DNA from: Carettochelys insculpta
Lineage: Eukaryota > Chordata > Testudines > Carettochelyidae
Reading direction: 5' to 3'
DNA length: 64,000 nt
Assembly (NCBI RefSeq): GCF_033958435.1
Contig: NC_134137.1
Coordinates: 251,456,501 to 251,520,500 of the forward strand
Under the pieces are notes generated by a model, which ran no database searches, was not told the origin of the DNA, and saw only the letters and a program-made list of their open reading frames with translations. Shown here piece after piece: positions 43,404 through 57,145 of the stretch. A program made the position numbers and the translations under genes. Each line of letters begins with the position of its first letter. Position 1 is the first letter of the stretch.

Positions 43404-43492
43404 ACAGATTGAACCTCTCTAGTCTGGCACCCTGGGACTAGACTGGTGCTGAACCAGAGAATTTGCCAGACCATAGGAGGGCAATATTGTAT
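43404..43492 (+). repeat. Unnamed short repeat (gattgaacctctctagtctg)
   Basis: About 90 bp that match, in reverse, 57061-57145: shared blocks are ttgaacct, ctagt, gcacc, agagaattt, accat and gggag. Two copies on opposite strands imply a dispersed repeat. Its class is unknown. Confidence 0.6.
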
Positions 43493-46400
43493 ACCACATT
43501 ACCAAGATTTCACTTCCATTGCTTATTGGGCTCATGGAAGACGTTTAGGGTTAAATTACAGCTAAACAATATATTTCAGAGGTTTCAGGACAGATGCATG
43601 ACCTTACAGACACCTTTGCTGTGTTCAAATGTCTTGCAAGGTGAGTGAGAAGGTACTGAAATAGCAACATAAATTGAAACAGTCATGCCTAACCCTAATT
43701 GTAAAAAGTCCACCTCCTTAAAAGTAAGATAAGGCCATATGAAGGAGCTCAGTAGATGGCTGCAGGCATGTACTATCTCCAGTTAATACCAGGCATCATT
43801 TGTCACCTTCCTGTTGAATGGTCTTTTTTCCTGTTTTTGAGGTAAATATTAGCAAAGCTAGGGGAAACGTAATCCGAGAATAAAGTGTGACATTTAAACA
43901 AAATGAAGAATTTTCTTCTAGGGATAATTCAAGAACGAGCCTAAATATTTCTGCTTGCCATGCTGCAAAGGCTAGATAGCAGGGAAGCAGGCTGTTATTA
44001 AGCACTGTGGATGTTCAATGGTGTGTTAGTCATTGAGAGATATCTGTTGTTTATTAAGCAGAGCATTTTGCTAATGAACGTAGCTACCCTTGGAAACGTC
44101 TGACCAGCTAGCTGTTGCAAGAAATCATCCTGATGGCTTGCAATGAACACATTGAATGTGCACAGACTGAAACGTTAGAACGGGAAGGGAAGAAGATCAG
44201 AGAAACATGCTCAGCTTTCTCTGATCATACAGGAATCCTGATATGTATGAGGAATGGGATTTATTTAGGAACAATAAACAAAGGGCAGCTGCAAGATCAA
44301 ATCTTTAGTGACTGGACATTCTGAACCAGACCCTCAGCTGATGTGAACGGGTGTAAGTCTACTGACGTCATGTGATAAACTGACCATCAATAGCACTAGG
44401 CTGACCATAGCTGGATGAAATTTTGCAGACCCTGGGTTTCGGCTTAAAAAAATGCAATTTCATGTTGACCAAAACATTCAGCAAATGTGTGTTACATTTG
44501 CTGAATTGTTCAACTAAAAGACAAAATATCCAATTTTTTTTATTGTCTAATACCTCTTTAATTCGCAACGACCTTTTGTTTTGAATGTCCCCCCCCACTT
44601 TTTTTTTTTTTAAATAAAAGCCAGGTGAAAAAACCTCAGACAAAACAAAATACTTCATTTTGGGTTGAACAAAACTTTTTGTATGATCTGAAATGTGTTT
44701 TTGGTTTGATTTTTTTCATTTTGCCAAAAAAAATTTCAATTCAGTTCAACTCAGACTAATTTTTTAAAAAACTTTTTTCATTCGGCCACTGAACCAAATA
44801 AAATCAGCTCCAATGTGGACTTGTTTTACACAACACAAGTGGATAGATATGAGTATTTATGCATGAGAACTAATTCACAAAAGACCTGTTCAAAGCTTTT
44901 TCTACACTGGAAATAGAATCTAACTGACCACAACATCAGGTACTTCGGGATTCAGGTTTAGTCTTGATGCTCATGGTATTTGGCACTTCTCAAAGCCCCA
45001 GTTCTTAGAATTGTGAGTATATGAGAATCTCAGGCTCCCTAAAGAAAGCTTTTAACTCTGAGTTGAGGCCTGTGGTACACTCAGATTAAAGCAACCTAGC
45101 TATCGCCACTCAGAGCTATGAAAAATGTTATGCCTGGAGTGCCATAATTATGTTGAGCTAGGTCCCATTCTAGGCACAGATGGATGTAATAATTTTCTAT
45201 CCCATTACAGCCTGTCAGGGGTGGATCAACTACAGACTGAAAAGCCTCTTCCATAGACATAGGAAGTACCTACATTAGGAATTCTCAACCTTTTTCTGAG
45301 ACCCTCCCCCTGCCACACCCCAGCATGTTATAAAAAAAACCCTGGCCCAGCTGTGGCACAAGAACTTGTTTTCTGCATATGAGTCCCAGGGCTGGTGTTA
45401 GGAGGTATAGCAAGCAGGGCAATTTCATGGGGCACTGCATGCTAAGTTGCTCAGGCTTCAGCCTCAGCCCTGGGTGGTGGGGGGGCTTAGGGGCCCAGGC
45501 TGCCCTCCTGCTTGGTGGGGCTTTGCTGTCTGCCTTAGACTCTAGCAAATCTAATACCAGCCATACTTGGTGGACCCCACTGCAACCTGTTTGCCGGTCC
45601 TCAGGGGGCCCTGGATTCCCGGTTAAGAACCACTGATCTACTCCACGGAAGCATAGCTATAGTATAGACACAGCCTGGGGAAAACGCTCAGAAATGTGGA
45701 AGTGTACTCTGGAGCCCACTCTCACCCACCAGAGAAGGCAAATAAAAAGAACTCAGAGCTGGTGTAGGAGGATGTACTTCTTAAAATCCGATAATTGCGA
45801 GGCGGGGCGGGGGTGGGGCTGGCTCAAGTTTTTGAATGTTGTGGTTTTGCAACCCTGATATTCCACCAGAAACTCTGTTTTCTGAGCCAAGAGCAAACTC
45901 CGGTCATCCATCTTGACCTTCATTCTGGTGACATGGTGGGAATGGCCACATCCCACTGCGTTATAGTTCTTTGACATACTCTTTCCCATTCCACTTAGGG
46001 CTAGTGAATGTGCTCCACACTGTGGTGCCCTGCACCGCTTCCCTCACGCCCCGGAAACTAGCAGCTCTGTAGTTCTCTAGGGTTGATGTGACTTCAACAG
46101 TTTTCATTGGACATTCCCCAGTCTTCAAGCAGAACTATCTGCTTCTCCTGTCAAAGCTTCCCAGGCCAAGCCTTTTGGCGTTATTGCACAGGAATTAGAT
46201 CCCTTAATCAGTCTCTCTTTCCACTGGGCATTTCTGGAGGTAAAAATCAACCCTGGTTGCAGACAGTAGCCAAAGTGAAGGGGATGTTGGGGAAGGGAGG
46301 GAAGAGGAGAGAAAGAAGCTGAATATACAGATGAGGAGGGCTGTTCTGGCCATAGGATGGATCGGGGTGGCCATCCCAGGCCCTGTGCTTTGGGGTGTCC

Positions 46401-48404
46401 CGCAGTGCTCACTTCAATCACTCTATGGACAGGGCCCAGGGCAGCCCTGGGGATTACCTGGGGGCTTGGCGTGGAATGGCAGCAGGGCTGTCCTGCCTCA
46501 CCATGGCAGTGGGAGCCCAAGCGTCTGGCAGCCTGTTCTGCTCCACCTCACCGACTTCTCCCACCCCGCTGAGCTCTCCTTCCCTGCGGCTGCAGGAAGC
46601 AGAGTGCCCCAGGCTGCTCCGGTTCCCACTGCTGTGGTAAAGTGGAGCCTGGCAGGCTGGGAGATGGACAGTGGGTCTGAGCAGGCTGCTGGGTTGTTCT
46701 GGCTCCTGCTGCTACAGTGAGTGTGGGAGGAGGGAGTCAACCCCTGTTGATGCCCCACTCCAGCCCCCCTGTAAGCCCCTGGCTCATGTCACTCTTGGAA
46801 GGGGGATTCAGGCACGGAGGTGGGAAATAGGAAGGGACAGGACTTGGGGATGGGGTAGGGCAGGGCAGGGCAGGGCAGAGGTGAGGCTGGACTTTTGGTG
46901 AGGGTGTTGTGTTGGGCCCTGCACCTGGATCATTGGGTGGTGGGGGAGGTTGCCCCTCGGGACAGCCCTTCAGAAGGGAACCAACCTGCAAGTGAGCTGA
47001 AGAGAGCAGGTGGTGGGAATGACTGGCAAAGAGAAGGAGGTGATAATGACTATCAGTAAAAACAAGCAAAACTTTCAGAATTGCCTACCTGACTTAGACA
47101 CCCTTCCCCACATGCCCAGTTTGAGTGGGCTTACTGAGGGGGCACGCACAGAATGAGGCCAGGCTCTGAGGTGCAGTCTTAGGAGGTGGGGAAGCCAAGG
47201 GGTTTAACCCTGTGAGCGTGTGTTACCCTAGTGGGGTTAATACTCTAGAGGAAACCTCCCAGGGACCATTACAAAGCCACACAGGATTGCTGGACCTTGG
47301 AATCCATAACACTGTAAAAGAATGAAATTCCATCCACCCATGAAGGGGTTCAGCATAAGACCTATTCATCACTGAAGTCCCATTAAGCCCTCAAACAGTT
47401 TTATGAGTATGCTTTCTGTATGACTCTTATCTTAAAAATGTTTATAAAAATATCAGTAACACAAATAACAAACCCAAAGTGAGTATTGCAATTAAACTCC
47501 TTTTCCAGCTTGGAAAAACAAACAATATTCAGTAGCAAACCATTTTTCCTCAATACCTGCCCATTGCTGAATACAACAAACTGTCCAAGTTCAAGACTTT
47601 TACTCTTATTACCCCACTTACTAAGCAGAATGACATTCTATGGTCTTATTAATTTCTATATTGTAGTCTTCATAATAGTGCTATTTTGTTGAACAGTATC
47701 CTAAGTGGTTAGTGGCTTTAACTGAAGTTTAACTGGAAAAGGGCACTCCATTGAGATAATTAGTATCCCGCCCCTCTCCCCCCGCCTCACCTCCAAGCAA
47801 GCACACTAAAAACAGAAGGTACAAGCAATAAGAGTGGGCAAAAGTTTAAATTTGTTTCTGGTCCCAGCTATAGATTATCACTTTTTTTTCTTCTGGTTTG
47901 GGGTTTTTCCCACACTTTAAGCTAATTACTCTATAACCAAAATTACCAGGTGAAACCTAATTCTTGATTGTCTAATTGTGATACTTTTGTTTTTACTATG
48001 CCCTCAGTTTATGAAAACACCTTAAAGTGGAAAAGATGATTCCCAAAAGTAAGCTTCTTGTCATACATCCTGCTATGACCACCTCTTGACATTAGATTTT
48101 GTGAATGAGCCCCTTTCCATTAGCTGGTTGTTGGAAGATGTTTCATTTCTGCTATGAGCACTTACAGTTATAAACTCAGTTATGTTGGGCAATGATGCGA
48201 GCAATGTGACTAGTAAAAAGGAGACAGATGATCAATAAATACTCAGCCTTTAAAAAAAAAAAAGAACTTTTACCCCTAATATTTTAGGGAGTTTAGTGAT
48301 TCCCTCTTCAGCTGTGCCTCGAGCCATCACATCCCGTTAACCAGTTATCACTCCACAGGAAAGGTATTGCACTTTAATCCTTAAACACCTGTGGCCTGGT
48401 CTAA
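43493..48404. other. No gene seen
   Basis: A long stretch without recognisable exons. The T/A-rich dispersed repeat appears at 44440-44790. The block around 45360-45620 resembles a dispersed GC-rich repeat. GC-rich frames at 46330-46760 have no domain. A G-rich gggcagggcagg run lies at 46857-46876. Confidence 0.4.
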
Positions 48405-48670
48405 CCTAGGGAACAAAGTCAATCCCAGATACTTAATTCTAGCCACGCCATTAGTGTAGCTAGAATCGACTCTCAGAATCAACTTTCTGCCGTAGCGTAG
48501 ATTGCGGCTCGCGCCGATATCCCTTATTCCACATGATAGTGTGGAGTTCCAGGGTCGATGTCTGAGCCCAGAAAGATCAATTTTGCTGCATCTTCACATG
48601 TGCTGCAAAATCGAACTCCAAAAGATCGATTGCATTGCATCGAACGCCAGGTAAGTATAGCTATAGCCTT
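48405..48670. mobile_element. Old MITE with ATCGA-type internal motifs, about 265 bp
   Basis: The left end is ggcctggtctaacctaggg and the right end gtaagtatagctatagcc. The interior has several gatcgat/tcgaact and gaatcaac motifs in both orientations. It is noncoding. Confidence 0.5.
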
Positions 48671-49837
48671 AGTCTGTGGTGAGCTGTGCATGGGCACCTC
48701 CTACACTAGCTGGAATTTAGTGCTGGATGAGGACCTTGGGGATTAAGAGCCTAGTTTTCACAGATGATGGACATCCACAGCTCACTGGGAGCTGTGGGTA
48801 TTCAGGACCCATGAGAAACAGGCCCTAAACTCAGTCTTTGTCTTACCCATGTGCTGCACTGTGCTGAAGACCAGTCTAAGTGTCACTTGGCCAGTTAACA
48901 CCAACAGTAAAGACTCAAAGTGAGCATGGAGCCACTTCATGCTGTGTGGTAGCTTATATCTCTCTAGCACCCCCTTGCAGAAAGGATAGATATTGCTCCT
49001 CCCTTGAAGACCAGAGCACAGCCTTCCAACTGTGCTATATAAAGGATCAGCCTCTTTGTGGGGGATTTACAGTAGTCCAAAACATCACTGTGCTTCCACA
49101 GAACAGCATCCTAAGCCTTCGGGAAGTCAAGGAGGAAAAGAGGGGAGGGCCAAGGCTCCCTAGCCAGCAAGCTTTACCTCCAGAGATCAGAGAGCATGAA
49201 GCTGCCATCCTACTCCTCCACAATATCATCCTGCACTGAGCAGCGATCCTCCCTTTTAAGGACCAGCACATTTCAGGCAGTGTGGATTGAGGCTGATAGA
49301 GCCTCCCAAGGCACAAACCCCTTTCAAGGTGCGGTGGTGATCTGTTCTCCCAATACGCCCACGATAAAACTAAAGCTAACCCATGTGGTTCCTTGTTTTA
49401 TTCAGTGATTTGGGCAGCAGAGAATTCAATTTGCTGTGTTTTAAGAAGTGGCTAATCTTTGCACCGGAACAGTAATGGGATTCTGAGTTTACATTTTGAA
49501 GTTACTTCGTGCAAAGAAGAGACTCAAACACCAGATGACAAAGGGAGACATCTGAACTGGAATTTATTCTCAAATTTGACACTTTGGGACTTGGTCTTAG
49601 TAGAGATAGCAATTCTCTTACAATGACAGCTTCCCCATCTTTTATATTTGTAGTGATCTCAGGCAAGTCACTTAACTTAAGAGCCACTTGGAGTAAGTAA
49701 TTTTCTTCCCCTCCTCCCCCAGCTTCTCCTTCACACACCCCTTCTAGCTGATTTATCAGGTTTCATTTTTTTTTTGGTTTTTATCTTTCTGTTATATATT
49801 CATCATGCCAGTCCATTTCCTGCACTATTTCCAGATC
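48671..49837. other. No gene seen
   Basis: Nothing supported. Confidence 0.4.
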
Positions 49838-49962
49838 TGAAGTGGCTCTGCCCCACAAAAGCTCATCACCTAATAAATTATTTTGTTAGTCTTTAAAGTG
49901 CTACAGGACTGCTTTTTTGTTTGTGAAGGCCCAGACTAACACGGCTACCTCTCTAACTATGG
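49838..49962 (+). repeat. Penelope-derived repeat, plus strand
   Basis: It reads ctgaagtggctctgccccac, then aaaagctc, taataaattattttgttagt, ctttaaagtgctacaggact and gactaacacggctacctc. Of the hammerhead-like core, CTGA and a shortened stem remain; the first GA is lost and GAAA is AAAA. Confidence 0.7.
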
Positions 49963-50065
49963 GTACAAATTGGCACTCAGTTAAAAACCAGTTCAATGTA
50001 TTTTGCTTCAGCTTTCAAAGACTCAACAATCACAAGAGAGGATTCTCTCTCACCTTGAAATTCAA

Positions 50066-50148
50066 CAAACGAGCAGTCCTGTAGCACTGTAATAGGACTG
50101 CATGTTATTTGCGAAGCTACAGACTAACATGGCTACCCCTCCAAGACT
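50066..50148 (+). repeat. Penelope-derived repeat end, with an inverted stub
   Basis: The stub cgagcagtcctgtagcactg (inverted) is followed by aggactgcatgttatttgcg and gactaacatggctacccctc (direct). The core between the arms is missing. Confidence 0.65.
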
Positions 50149-53100
50149 TGACATTTCAATGCAACTAAAGGATGGGAACATAAAATGTGTTTCCTGCCCC
50201 CGTGTAAAAATACAGTGAGAGACATGCCAAAGGCCAGATTCAAAACCCATTCAAAACAGTGGGAATCTTTCTTGACATCAATGGGCATCGGGCAGGGAAG
50301 CTGCTATGCATTTTGTTGATATGAATTTTGGGTGCTTAGCACTTCTAATAATTCAGCTCTGATGCTCTGTTCACTTCAGTGGGAGTATAGCCTGAGCTGG
50401 GATTGCAGGTCCCAATTTGCTGAAACTTCTTTAGGGTCAGGTCTACAGTATATTGGTCTATTTGTACTAATATATAAAGGAGGAACTATCCAAGAATAGC
50501 AGGTGCTGCTAGTATGCCCCATTACCCTAGATAAAAGCTCATTTCTCCAATAGGCTTTCCATTGCCAATCCAAATGTGCTATACAGAGCTTGCTGGAGTG
50601 AACTATGATAAATGTTTTCTTAGCCTATTGTAATGCAATTAATGCTTCTTGAGGGAGACCATTTTCAAGCCTAATGCTGAATGTTTAGTCATTATTTGTG
50701 CGTTCATGATGGGTTGTCATGCAGGGCTCTGAGAGTGCTGTACAAACATTGCTTACTTATGCCTCATCACACATCACCAGGTAAATAGCAGTACATAGCC
50801 ACAACTGTACTACAGCTGGAGAAGTGGCAGAAAATGAGGATAATTGAGGAACCACTCAGTGACCACTTGTGAAAATGTTGGGCTAAGTAGTTTGTCCTAA
50901 TTCACCTAGGGACAGAGCCAAGAGAGCCTTGCTTCCCAGTCCTTGGTTCTAATTTATGGTTGGACAAAACCAGAAAACAATGATTGGCCAGATGCAAATT
51001 CACTGAAAATTGTCAGTAATTAATAGTGAGGCTAGGGAGTCTGACAGTACTTCCCTGTGTGTGTCATTCCTCTGCCAATGGAAGCGTAAATGTAACTATC
51101 CAAGTGTTGTACTTCCAAGAGTGGCATAACGTTTGTCTCCTAGTAATTATGAAGGTTCTAACTCCAGAGCTTTTCCCACCCACAGATATCCCCGCTAACA
51201 CCAGCAGGGCTCTGTGCCAGTACAAGGGTTACTCATCTGGAAAAAGCTAAAGGCTCAGGGTCCAATCAAGGGTGTTTACAACTGATGGGCAACTCCTTCT
51301 TATAACCTTGAACCCTTGTACTCCAGGTTCAGCATAGGTCATTTACAAGTCTCCTCTGTCTCAGGACAAAACTTAGAACGAATATTTTGTTAAAGATTTT
51401 GATCTAACTTGGCTGCCCAGGGGACTGAAAGCTCACCACTTTCTCCCGTAGCAATGCTGGGGCTAACACCACTTTACAATTAACCTCAGTGCAATTCTTG
51501 GTACTCACAAGAGCACGACTGTCCTGGTGGGTCTTCTCCCATGAGCAAGTGGACAGGGACAGGTAGAGACATGGCTCTGTTGCCCCTGCACACCTACCAG
51601 GAAAGCTGGCTGACTGTATGGAGCAGAACATGTTACACCCCATAAAAGATGTAGCAAGTTACTACCCAATCCCTCCGCACCAGCAAGAGAGAAGATCCAC
51701 TTGGACTAGCTCAGGGGCTTGTCTCTGAGACACATTGCTTCTAACAGTTCCCTCTGACCCAAGAGCATTTCATCTGTAATTGTACTCTGTTCAGAATGCA
51801 AATATAAAAGCACAATTCGCACCAGTAGAGAATTTTGCCAAAAAGTGTCACCAACTTAGAACCTATTCCTGCAAACTCCATTGACTTTAAATCACTAATC
51901 ATGGAAGATATGTTATCTCCTATCATCAGAATTTACAGGATGAGGGCTCCAGAGAAAAATAGTGCAGTATGTGTCATACTTCATGCTTTGCTGTGCTTTT
52001 TTCCCCGAACAATTCCAGTTATATCTGTCTTACAGACAGCGAGACATTTATCAGTTCTGAAGGAGGCGTAAGCTGCCAGATGGCATCGTTTTACATTTTG
52101 GAAGATGTTATTTATTTCATTGCCCGTTAACTGAATATCTGAATAACAGGAAAACAAAGGGAAAATAAAAAACAAAATTCTTCAATTCTCAGTTCCTTTT
52201 GGATTTCCCCATGTTTACATCCTGTTTTCTGGATTACTTGTATAGATACGCTTGCACAAATGGGTGTTTGGTCACACAATCATAGAAAATAACTGTTCTG
52301 GATCTAAATCCTATGCTCATGTAGGAGCATGGGCATTCACATGTAAATTTGGGCATTCATCCCAAATTTGGGCATTCACCCTGGTGAATAACAAATGAGT
52401 CACCCAAGCCTAGTGAGGAAAAATTACCATACTACTCACAAGACTGATCCATCACACACCATGAATAATAAATGGTCTTAAAACCTAGACAAGGAAACCT
52501 ATAGGCTGAAATTTGTTTGATGGGAATGTTTGTTGAGCCATTATGAACATACAGATTCTTTCAAATTTGGATAATTTGTGACCCTACCAGAAGGTTAAAC
52601 TCATTGGACAAATTGCTGCAAACTGCTAATGTTCATATGTACGCACAGAGACTAAACATATACCACAAAAGCTTGACATTATTCCCTTTAAGCTCACCTC
52701 TTTAAACTCACATCTGTCCAGATGCCTATAACTACATTTTAAACAAAATAGAAAATAATTAACAGTGGTTCCACAGTTAGCTTGCTAAGGCTGCTGCTGA
52801 TTACACTAGTCATGTTTTCTCCCTGCAGTTGTCTATACTGAAAGATCACTTGAGCAGGAACTCTATTGCCTATGCATATCAAGCTTAGCACAAATGTGTC
52901 CTAATTTTTTTATTGGGCCTCTAATAACTACAATGATACCTAGGAGATATAAAACGTAACAATATTTGCCAAACAAAGGAAGCATTATTATAGAATGAGA
53001 GTGGTTTCCAGAAGAAAAGACTCAATATATGTTTCAGTTTAAGCCTGCTTTGTATATATGTGTTTTCTTTTTTCTCACTTGCACCTGGTATAAAGGAACA

Positions 53101-53629
53101 AAAGAAGTGGAGAGAAAAAAAATTCTCTATAAAAGCATCAATTAGTTAATTATAACGTAGTGTCAAGGGCAGTGTTTGTTGGATCCTATCTCTGTTTATA
53201 ACCCACATGGTCCTATTTGCTGATCACATTTTTCAAAAGCTTATCACCCTAGATTCATTTCAACAGTTTGGTTTAAGAGCAATGGGCTATTCCCAGAAAA
53301 CAACCCACCCAACAATCCTTCATTAAACTTGTTAAACTCATATTTAAGATGAAAATACTTGAAAGCCAAAATATCAAACATATAGAATGTTGTCCTGGCG
53401 AATAAAATTCATATACTCAAAAACTTCAAAAAATGCACATAGTTTTCAGGACCAACCTTAACTTCATCATCTTTCCCCACCACTTGTTTCTCATTAGTAA
53501 TCAGTAGTGCAACAGAACATTCACTGTGTTACCATTTAATTTTCTCCATAGGTCCACACAGTACTTCAAAGGCTAATAAAAATGCAGACCCTTATCCTGA
53601 ATAGTTCTACAAACCAAGGGCTAAAATAA
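50149..53629. other. No gene seen; one short tandem repeat
   Basis: No exon. A small tandem of a gggcattcac-type unit lies at about 52330-52383 (three units). Confidence 0.4.
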
Positions 53630-54480
53630 ATGGGAATTAGGCACCTAAATGCACAGGCAAATATAGGCTTACGTTCACAGAGGGACTTGGCTGTTATGAC
53701 TGCCAGCACTGCAGAGCCTACATGTTATGTACCCTGGCACAAAATTGAAGCCTCAGCTTAGGTGCCAAGATGCCTTGTACAACGTGTGGCTAGAGTTAAG
53801 TGCCTAAGAATGGCATTCTTAGGAGCTTGTTAGCAAAGCAGAAGGCCACTGAAGTTAGCTAATCTCTGCCAAGCTGAGCGAGACCAAGCGTGGAAACAAG
53901 CGTGAAGTTGCCTCTATGATTCAGTGGTTAGGCTACATCCCTAAGTAAGGGGGAATTGGGTTCAAGCCCCAGCCTCCATAACTATCTAATTAGCATACAA
54001 AATTGGTACATCTGCCACAGCAGGGTTTGAAAGACACTTATAGAAGAATACTGAGATGCCTGCTGGTCAAGACACTCACCTGATTGCCGCATCCAGGCAT
54101 GGTCTTTCATCATAACAGTGAGACGTCCTGTCAGCCAGCCCCCAAAATTGTTGATCTACTTGCCTCTGGCTGTTTTTTCTTTGGGGGCTGGGGGATAGTT
54201 TGAAGCTTAGCAGACACCTATCACAGGTGAGGGAGCCAGGGGACAGCCTAGTTTGAGAGTCTCAATACAGTTTGCTCAGGAATGAGGGCTCTGAGCAGTT
54301 TGTCATGTTCAGGGTGTTTTGCAACCGTGAACCAGAAATGTAGGCACCTAAGCAGAAGATTTACCACTTACGAGCCTAACTGGCAGCTAAGCATAAGTTT
54401 TAGGGATCCCAGGAGCTTCAGAATTTTGGACTTATGTAACTAAATGCATTTACGGACCTAACCCAAAATCCTTAGTGCCT
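53630..54480. repeat. tRNA-derived SINE-like repeat region
   Basis: At 53913-53985 a segment has an A-box-like tgattcagtggttaggc and a B-box-like gggttcaagcccc, about 30 bp apart, as in tRNA-derived SINEs. The surrounding sequence carries taggcacctaa-type motifs at 53638-53649 and 54351-54361, suggesting one longer composite repeat. The cloverleaf is not intact, so it is not a functional tRNA gene. Confidence 0.5.
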
Positions 54481-55230
54481 CAAGGGCATCTGCATGCACA
54501 GACCCCTGCAGGAGCCCATTAAAATCTGGAGACCAAGATCTGCCCACGTAGAACTCCCTGCAGGATCTGGGTCTACCTTAGACGTATCACAGCAAGGACT
54601 GATGGTAAACAAGGTGTGGCAAGTATTGTACCCTATTTCAGAGGCATTCTATCTGACTTTTGATATAGTCTTCTCCCCAAGCTAGAAACACATGATTTCT
54701 TTTTTGAAAGCTCACTCTCAAACAAACAAACCAACATGGATGTAGAAGATACCAAGGAGAGGCTTGTGACTTCAGCTGGGTCTTATGACATTCCCCTCCC
54801 TCACCCCCAAAAAAGTTTGAGAGTTTTTCACACCCACCTTAAGTAAACATGAACAGGCACCTGATGAGACCCAGGTATTCCCTAGAAACACAGACACTGG
54901 GCAGTGCCAGGGGTTGAGGGAGGGAGGAGGGTTGAATGTTTATAAACAATGTTTCCAGCTCTCAGAATTGTATGACGACCCTCACAATATTTGGGGGAAG
55001 TCAGTGGGTGTCTTGCCATTCTTTTCAGTAGGAATGGGATTCTACCTAAGAATTTGCTTGAAGCATCAGCCCCTAGAATCACATAACTGTACTTTCAGCT
55101 CTCATTTTAAAACAGGTCAGTCTGTAGCCAGCATGGTGACAAAGTGAAAAGTGACTCAAGTGTATCCTAATGGTACAAACAACAGAAAGAAAAGGAAAAA
55201 AAGCCCACATTGTTTTAAATCACACTTTTG
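54481..55230. other. No gene seen
   Basis: Nothing supported. Confidence 0.4.
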
Positions 55231-55497
55231 TGGTGCATCTACACTAGGAACTAACTGCAAAGTTATGCAGTACTTCAAAGTAGCCAGCAGAGAGTCTACA
55301 CACATTTTCTCTTACTTCTAAGTTAACTTTGAAGTAGAGAGCCCAGCTTTGAAGCCCTTACTCCATTTCTGGGAATGGAGTAGTGCCCTACTTCAAAGTT
55401 TAACTTTGGGTAAGGTATGTAAATGCAAGTTTAACTTCAAAGTAGAGTGTGTGTAGTAAGCAACTTCAAAGTTATTTTTGTACTGTAGACAAAGCCT
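55231..55497 (-). mobile_element. CpG-decayed older relative of the young Harbinger MITE
   Basis: The ends are ggtgcatctacacta and actgtagacaaagcc. The interior follows the right-end module of the young MITEs in order, but with TG/CA in place of CG: acttcaaagtag, gagtctacaca, aagttaactttgaagt, gggaatggagtagtgcccta and cttcaaagtttaactttg. This indicates an older insertion of the same or a sister family. Confidence 0.7.
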
Positions 55498-56411
55498 TTT
55501 AGACTGGAGCCATGAAGATTGTACACCTGGGTTTAGTTATACTGCTGTCATGATTAAAACACCACAAAGGGTGAACATAATTAATACTTAGCTTCTGCAG
55601 CTCAACAACTCACCAGAAGCCATCTTCATAAGCAACACACAGCCCTTTGTGAGCTCTTTTTATAACAAGCCTTCAGAGCAATCCTAGAGGAAGGGATGAC
55701 TCAGCTGTCTGGGGTTTAGTACGATATGCTTGTGCAAGATAGTAATGGAAAGTGGAGCCTTTAAAACGGAGAGGAGCAGTTTAAGAAAGCTTTGAGTGAA
55801 ATGGGAGAGGTTATGAAACCTTGACTCACTAACACAGCACATAGATTAGCTGGGATTGCTGAGGGCAAAAGGCAGGGAGAGAGTGGTGTTAGCCTATAGT
55901 TAAGAATACCAGGGAAGGTAGCGCTGAGCTTTATCCTCAAGACTTGACTCTTGAGTGTTGCATTAATTAGAATAAGACTTTTGCGTCTCAAAGGACTTGA
56001 GCAATTAGCTCAGAACTTCACTGCTGTGAGTGCTGTTGCTCTCAGCCCATGTATCTTCTAATTACAGTTTCAAACATTTTATTTTATTCTTTGAAGAAGA
56101 ATTGGAAAAAAAAGAGGCACTGAAATACTAAAAATCAAATTTAAAACTAATAAAAGGACATTCCCTTTTGTGATGCATAATCAGCCTGTGAAAATCAATG
56201 CTACAGTATCTCAAAGAGGCTAGAGTGTAGGTGGGGTCAAAAGGGGTTTAGCATGTATGCCTAATAATATCCACAGTTATATTACATGGGACAAGCAATT
56301 ATGGATGGTATAAACTCTTATTCTTAAGGATGTGAGTCAGTCACTAACTGTCTCAGGTTAGGAATTTCCTAGATGAGTAGATTATTTCATGATGTTCTAT
56401 AGTAGGGATTT
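55498..56411. other. No gene seen
   Basis: Nothing supported. Confidence 0.4.
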
Positions 56412-56606
56412 GTATCGGCGTAGCTGTGTTTGTCTACTAGCAAGAACAACAACGTGCCTTGTGGCACCTTGAAGAGTAACAGGTTTATTTGGGCATACAT
56501 TTTTGTGGGCAAAAAAACACTTCAACAGATGCAACTGACAAAGTGGGTTTCTGCTCACAAAAGCTTATACCCAAATAAATTTGTTAGTCTTTAAGGTGCT
56601 TGTTAT
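56412..56606. repeat. Palindromic Penelope-derived repeat
   Basis: The left arm is aacaacaacgtgccttgtgg, then ggtttatttgggcatacatt. The right arm is agcttatacccaaataaatt, then gttagtctttaaggtgct. The middle right copy keeps actgacaaagtgggtttctg and ctcacaaaag, a decayed hammerhead-like core. Confidence 0.7.
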
Positions 56607-57060
56607 ATGGATTTTACACTTTTCTCTGAAGCAAGGGGTATTGACCACTGTCAGCTGCAGGCTACTGTAACGGGAGTACCATTCGTCTAATCCAATGTGC
56701 CATTTCCTACAGTTTTTGTACAGTGAGTTATTTCAGTAGAGATTACTAACAAAAGGTTTCAGAGAAGGCATACGCCTCAGTAACAGAGTTGATACGGAGA
56801 AACAATTGACCTCTGGTCATTGAGAAAAAAGTCTTTATACAGCCATGTTGAAGGGGAACTAACTGAGTTTGTGCTAAGTAAGTTTAACAGGTGAGCACAG
56901 TTGTGCTACTTAATGGTATGGTATCATGAAGATCTCATAGGTAACAGGTCAAGTCTGAACAAGAGGAGTTTGATGCTTCTTTGTGTTTATTAATTTTCCA
57001 CTTCAGATATCTGAATCCTCCAGAGAAAAGCTATTGTCCAGCTGTTGGATTGTCATTTAA

Positions 57061-57145
57061 TGTCTAGACAATACTGACCTCCCATGGTTTAATAAATTCT
57101 CTAGTTTGGTGCTGGACTAGCAAGGTTCAACCTATAGTCATGCTG
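57061..57145 (-). repeat. Unnamed short repeat, minus-strand copy of 43404-43492
   Basis: The reverse complement contains ggttgaacc, gctagtccagcaccaaacta and agagaattta, followed by accatgggagg, aligned with the plus copy at 43 kb. Confidence 0.6.

Noticed and set aside
46125..46760. Cluster of overlapping frames around 46.3-46.7 kb
   Set aside because: Moderately GC-rich sequence without codon-like bias or homology that I can recognise.
53913..53985. A functional tRNA gene
   Set aside because: A- and B-box-like motifs are present, but I could not form the acceptor and anticodon stems; a tRNA-derived SINE is more likely.
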